A DNA stretch of 8,709 nucleotides, taken from NCBI GenBank assembly GCA_016282055.1, contig JAEEJT010000065.1, positions 1-8,709 of the forward strand. Direction: 5' to 3'. Both the position numbers and the translations under genes were made by a program. The stretch is from Bacilli bacterium. Lineage in GTDB: Bacteria; Bacillota_I; Bacilli_A; ML615J-28; CAG-698. Each line of letters opens with the position of its first letter. Position 1 is the stretch's first letter. Positions 6,912 to 8,709 of this stretch are shown here, piece by piece. The notes under the pieces are model-generated. The model was not told the DNA's origin. It saw only the letters and a list, made by a program, of their open reading frames with translations, and ran no database searches.

Positions 6912-7175
6912 TTACTCTACATCAATTTTAACCTTTCCCGTAAGAAAATCAACTAACATAATTGTATAACAATCAGTATAGTTCTTTAACTTAGTTTCAA
7001 CTTTCACGAAACGTTCATATAAAGCAGTTACGATAGATGGTGCTTTATCAACTTTAAGTCTTCCATTATTTATTGAAATAAAAATTCTTTTTTTCTCTTC
7101 AATAAATCCTCGCAATAGACTTCTTAGGCTTTCAAAATTCTCTGTTGAAAAGCCTGTTGCAATTTGAATATTCAT
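6912..7175 (-). CDS. Unrecognised 87-residue protein
   Basis: I do not recognise this family. The reading frame is supported as a real gene by a strong ribosome binding site (AGGAAGG, 5 bp before the ATG), an upstream promoter with TATAAT, and an intrinsic terminator directly after the stop. The protein has no signal peptide and no membrane segment, so it is probably cytoplasmic. Alternating hydrophobic stretches (RIFISINNGRLKV, TIMLVDFLTGKVKIDV) suggest beta strands around one or two amphipathic helices (ENFESLRSLLRGFIEEKKR, SIVTALYERFVKVETKLKN). It contains one cysteine and many Lys, Arg and Glu. Its stop-to-start distance from the MATE gene upstream is 55 bp, so it may be expressed both from its own promoter and by read-through. 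A housekeeping accessory role is possible but unsupported. Confidence 0.72.
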   Translation of the reverse strand: MNIQIATGFSTENFESLRSLLRGFIEEKKRIFISINNGRLKVDKAPSIVTALYERFVKVETKLKNYTDCYTIMLVDFLTGKVKIDVE

Positions 7176-7199
7176 TTTAACCTTCCTATTTCTTATTAT

Positions 7200-7229
7200 A
7201 TTATATCATATAAAGAAATAAAAAGTAAA
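7200..7229 (-). promoter_or_regulatory. Predicted promoter of the 87-residue gene
   Basis: The minus strand has TTTACT (7229-7224), an 18-bp spacer, and TATAAT (7205-7200) preceded by TGA, an extended -10 form. A second overlapping TATAAT is at 7200-7195. The element fills the gap after the MATE gene stop at 7231. No terminator hairpin is visible between the two genes. Confidence 0.6.
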
Positions 7230-7230
7230 A

Positions 7231-8613
7231 CTAATTTTCAATTATTTTTTTAAGCCAAATACCTTTATCTACTAAAATATAACCAGGAAAAGCTTTTATA
7301 ATATCAATTCCATAAACAAATATATAAATTAATAAGAAATTAAAACTAGTAAAACTTGTTAAAATAAAAGCTAGACTTAATTTAACAACCCAAACAAAGA
7401 TACTATCAAATAATAAAGTATAAATAATTTTCCCACCAGATCTTAATATAAAATAAGTTACACAGTTAAAAGCATATAGAGGAATACATATAGCACTAAT
7501 AATAATTAAATCAGTTGCTAAACTTTTTATAGCTTCACTTGTATTGTAAATACTTGGTACAAGAGTTGAAATAGAAATCATTAATAACCCTACAAATATT
7601 CCAATAATAAAACTTGAAAATAATACTTTATAGCTTGTTTCTTTAGCCTCAGTTAGAAGGGATGCTCCAAGTAAATTACCAATAATTATAGCTGTAGCAT
7701 TACCTAAAGATTGTCCAACTGTTAAAAATACATTATTAACAGTATTACAAATATTTAACGCACCAACTACATCAAGGCCTTTTGTTGAATAGCATCTTAC
7801 AATTAAAGTTAAGCCAAGTGACCACATAAATTCATTAGTAGTTAATAATAAAGTTTGAGAAATAAACTTTTTTATACTACTAAATTTTGGTAATAATTTC
7901 CTATATGCACCCTTTAAAAAAATAAACTTTTCTTGTTTTACATGAGCATAAATTACTACCATAAATAACTCAACGAATCTACTTATAACAGTAGCAATAG
8001 CAGCACCTATTATACCAAGTTCTGGTAAACCAAATTTACCAAATATTAATAAATAATTTAATATTAAGTTAACTCCAATTGCAACAAGTCCACTAATCAT
8101 AGGAAACATAGTTTCCTTCATTTCACGCAAAGATGTAGCATATATTTCTTTTATAACAAAAGGAATTATTCCGATTAAAGAAATATATAAATAATTAGTT
8201 CCACTTTCAAGTACAATAGTTGGATTTGAAATATCTTCTTCTTGTGAACTAATAAAAGCACCTATTAAATCTTTTGCAAAAAAGCCAATAACAAATAAAC
8301 TAATTGCAATAATAAAGAATTCAATTAATAACTTAAATCTAAATGCTTCATGATATCCTTTTTTATCTTGTGCACCAAAATATTGTGTTGCAAAAATACT
8401 TGCTCCAGATAAGCTTCCAAATACAGCTAAAAAGAATACAAAAAGAATTTGGTTAGCAAGAGAAACGCCAATCATCTCATCATTTCCAACAACTCCAACC
8501 ATTAAGTTATCAATAAGTCCAACAAATTGAGTAATGAATTGTTGCAAAACGATTGGCATCATTATTGCAAAAAGCATCCTATAAAATTTCTTATCTCCTA
8601 TAAATTTTTTCAT
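7231..8613 (-). CDS. MATE-family multidrug/organic cation efflux protein
   Basis: This 460-residue protein has about twelve hydrophobic segments along its length and no soluble domain, the expected form of a MATE antiporter in the cytoplasmic membrane. Family marks are the N-terminal MPIVLQQFITQFVGLIDNLMVG (about 19-40), NYLLIFGKFGLPELGIIGAA (186-205) at the junction before the middle loop, the ALNI segment near 285, and ILRSGGK (389-395) late in the second half. Such proteins export drugs or metabolites in exchange for sodium or protons; the ion and substrate cannot be read here. The ATG at 8613 is one base after the TAA of the upstream partial gene, and no good Shine-Dalgarno site precedes it (only AAAGAAAG-like purines), so its translation probably depends on termination and re-initiation from that gene. 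The family position of residues DKKFYRMLF supports this start. Confidence 0.93.
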   Translation of the reverse strand: MKKFIGDKKFYRMLFAIMMPIVLQQFITQFVGLIDNLMVGVVGNDEMIGVSLANQILFVFFLAVFGSLSGASIFATQYFGAQDKKGYHEAFRFKLLIEFFIIAISLFVIGFFAKDLIGAFISSQEEDISNPTIVLESGTNYLYISLIGIIPFVIKEIYATSLREMKETMFPMISGLVAIGVNLILNYLLIFGKFGLPELGIIGAAIATVISRFVELFMVVIYAHVKQEKFIFLKGAYRKLLPKFSSIKKFISQTLLLTTNEFMWSLGLTLIVRCYSTKGLDVVGALNICNTVNNVFLTVGQSLGNATAIIIGNLLGASLLTEAKETSYKVLFSSFIIGIFVGLLMISISTLVPSIYNTSEAIKSLATDLIIISAICIPLYAFNCVTYFILRSGGKIIYTLLFDSIFVWVVKLSLAFILTSFTSFNFLLIYIFVYGIDIIKAFPGYILVDKGIWLKKIIEN

Positions 8614-8614
8614 T

Positions 8615-8709
8615 TTACTTATTTCTTTCTTTTATAATACAATTTGATTCATATTTAGAATCTTTTAAAATAATCTCATTTACTTTATCACATTCTATAT
8701 ATCCTTCTA
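8615..8709 (-). CDS. C-terminal end of an upstream gene (partial)
   Basis: One minus-strand frame is open from the right edge for 30 codons, reading EGYIECDKVNEIILKDSKYE and then ten more residues before TAA at 8617-8615. The other two frames meet stops within the first seven codons. There is no ATG in the frame, so the start lies outside the window. One base separates its stop from the MATE start, and the MATE gene lacks a good ribosome binding site of its own; both facts support a real coupled gene. The sequence is too short to name. Small regulators often precede MATE genes, but nothing visible here proves that. Confidence 0.55.
   Translation of the reverse strand, partial: EGYIECDKVNEIILKDSKYESNCIIKERNK

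Noticed and set aside
7195..7205. Overlapping TATAAT copies as a tandem repeat
   Set aside because: Only two overlapping copies exist in an AT-rich gap, at the right distance from a gene start; a promoter explains them better.
933..8613. TGA read as tryptophan (Mycoplasma-type code)
   Set aside because: All complete proteins reach their normal family length in the standard code, and their ten tryptophans are all TGG. The absence of TGA stops among only eight genes is not informative.
1..8709. CRISPR array, tRNA, insertion sequence or riboswitch
   Set aside because: No regularly spaced repeats, cloverleaf, transposase or long structured leader was seen; intergenic gaps are all under 160 bp and are accounted for by promoters and terminators.

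Overview
The window comes from an AT-rich, low-GC Gram-positive-like bacterium (Bacillota, or the Bacilli/Mollicutes-like gut lineages such as Erysipelotrichales or RF39; this placement is inferred from composition and gene types, not searched). Shine-Dalgarno sites are purine-rich and strong, spacers are short, and every visible stop is TAA or TAG. The ten tryptophan codons in the complete genes are all TGG, so the standard bacterial code fits and the Mycoplasma-type code does not.

Layout. Positions 1-5536 on the minus strand hold a tight four-gene run, read from right to left: an ABC-exporter-like membrane protein, glutamyl-tRNA synthetase (gltX), the metalloprotease subunit TldD, and its partner TldE/PmbA, which is cut by the left window edge. 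Gaps are 11 bp, 9 bp and a 7-bp overlap, and two stop codons are built into the next gene's ribosome binding site, so this looks like one translationally coupled operon. A divergent promoter region (about 5546-5683) separates it from a plus-strand pair, coaD (phosphopantetheine adenylyltransferase, coenzyme A synthesis) and a class I glutamine-amidotransferase-fold gamma-glutamyl hydrolase, only 2 bp apart. This pair ends in a clear intrinsic terminator facing a second one from the minus strand. The right part (6912-8709, minus strand) holds an unrecognised 87-residue protein with its own promoter, a MATE-family efflux protein, and the last 30 codons of another gene that runs off the right edge.

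Most of the window is housekeeping. The main exception is the ABC-exporter-like protein: its reading frame, membrane domain and nucleotide-binding fold are intact, yet almost every ATP-binding and hydrolysis motif (Walker A, Q-loop, signature, Walker B, D-loop, H-switch) is replaced. It sits at the head of the operon that carries the TldD/TldE peptidase pair. TldD/TldE act on unstructured and ribosomally made peptides in other bacteria, so a peptide-handling link is possible, but no precursor peptide is visible here and gltX lies between them. I did not find CRISPR arrays, tRNA or rRNA genes, insertion sequences or prophage genes.
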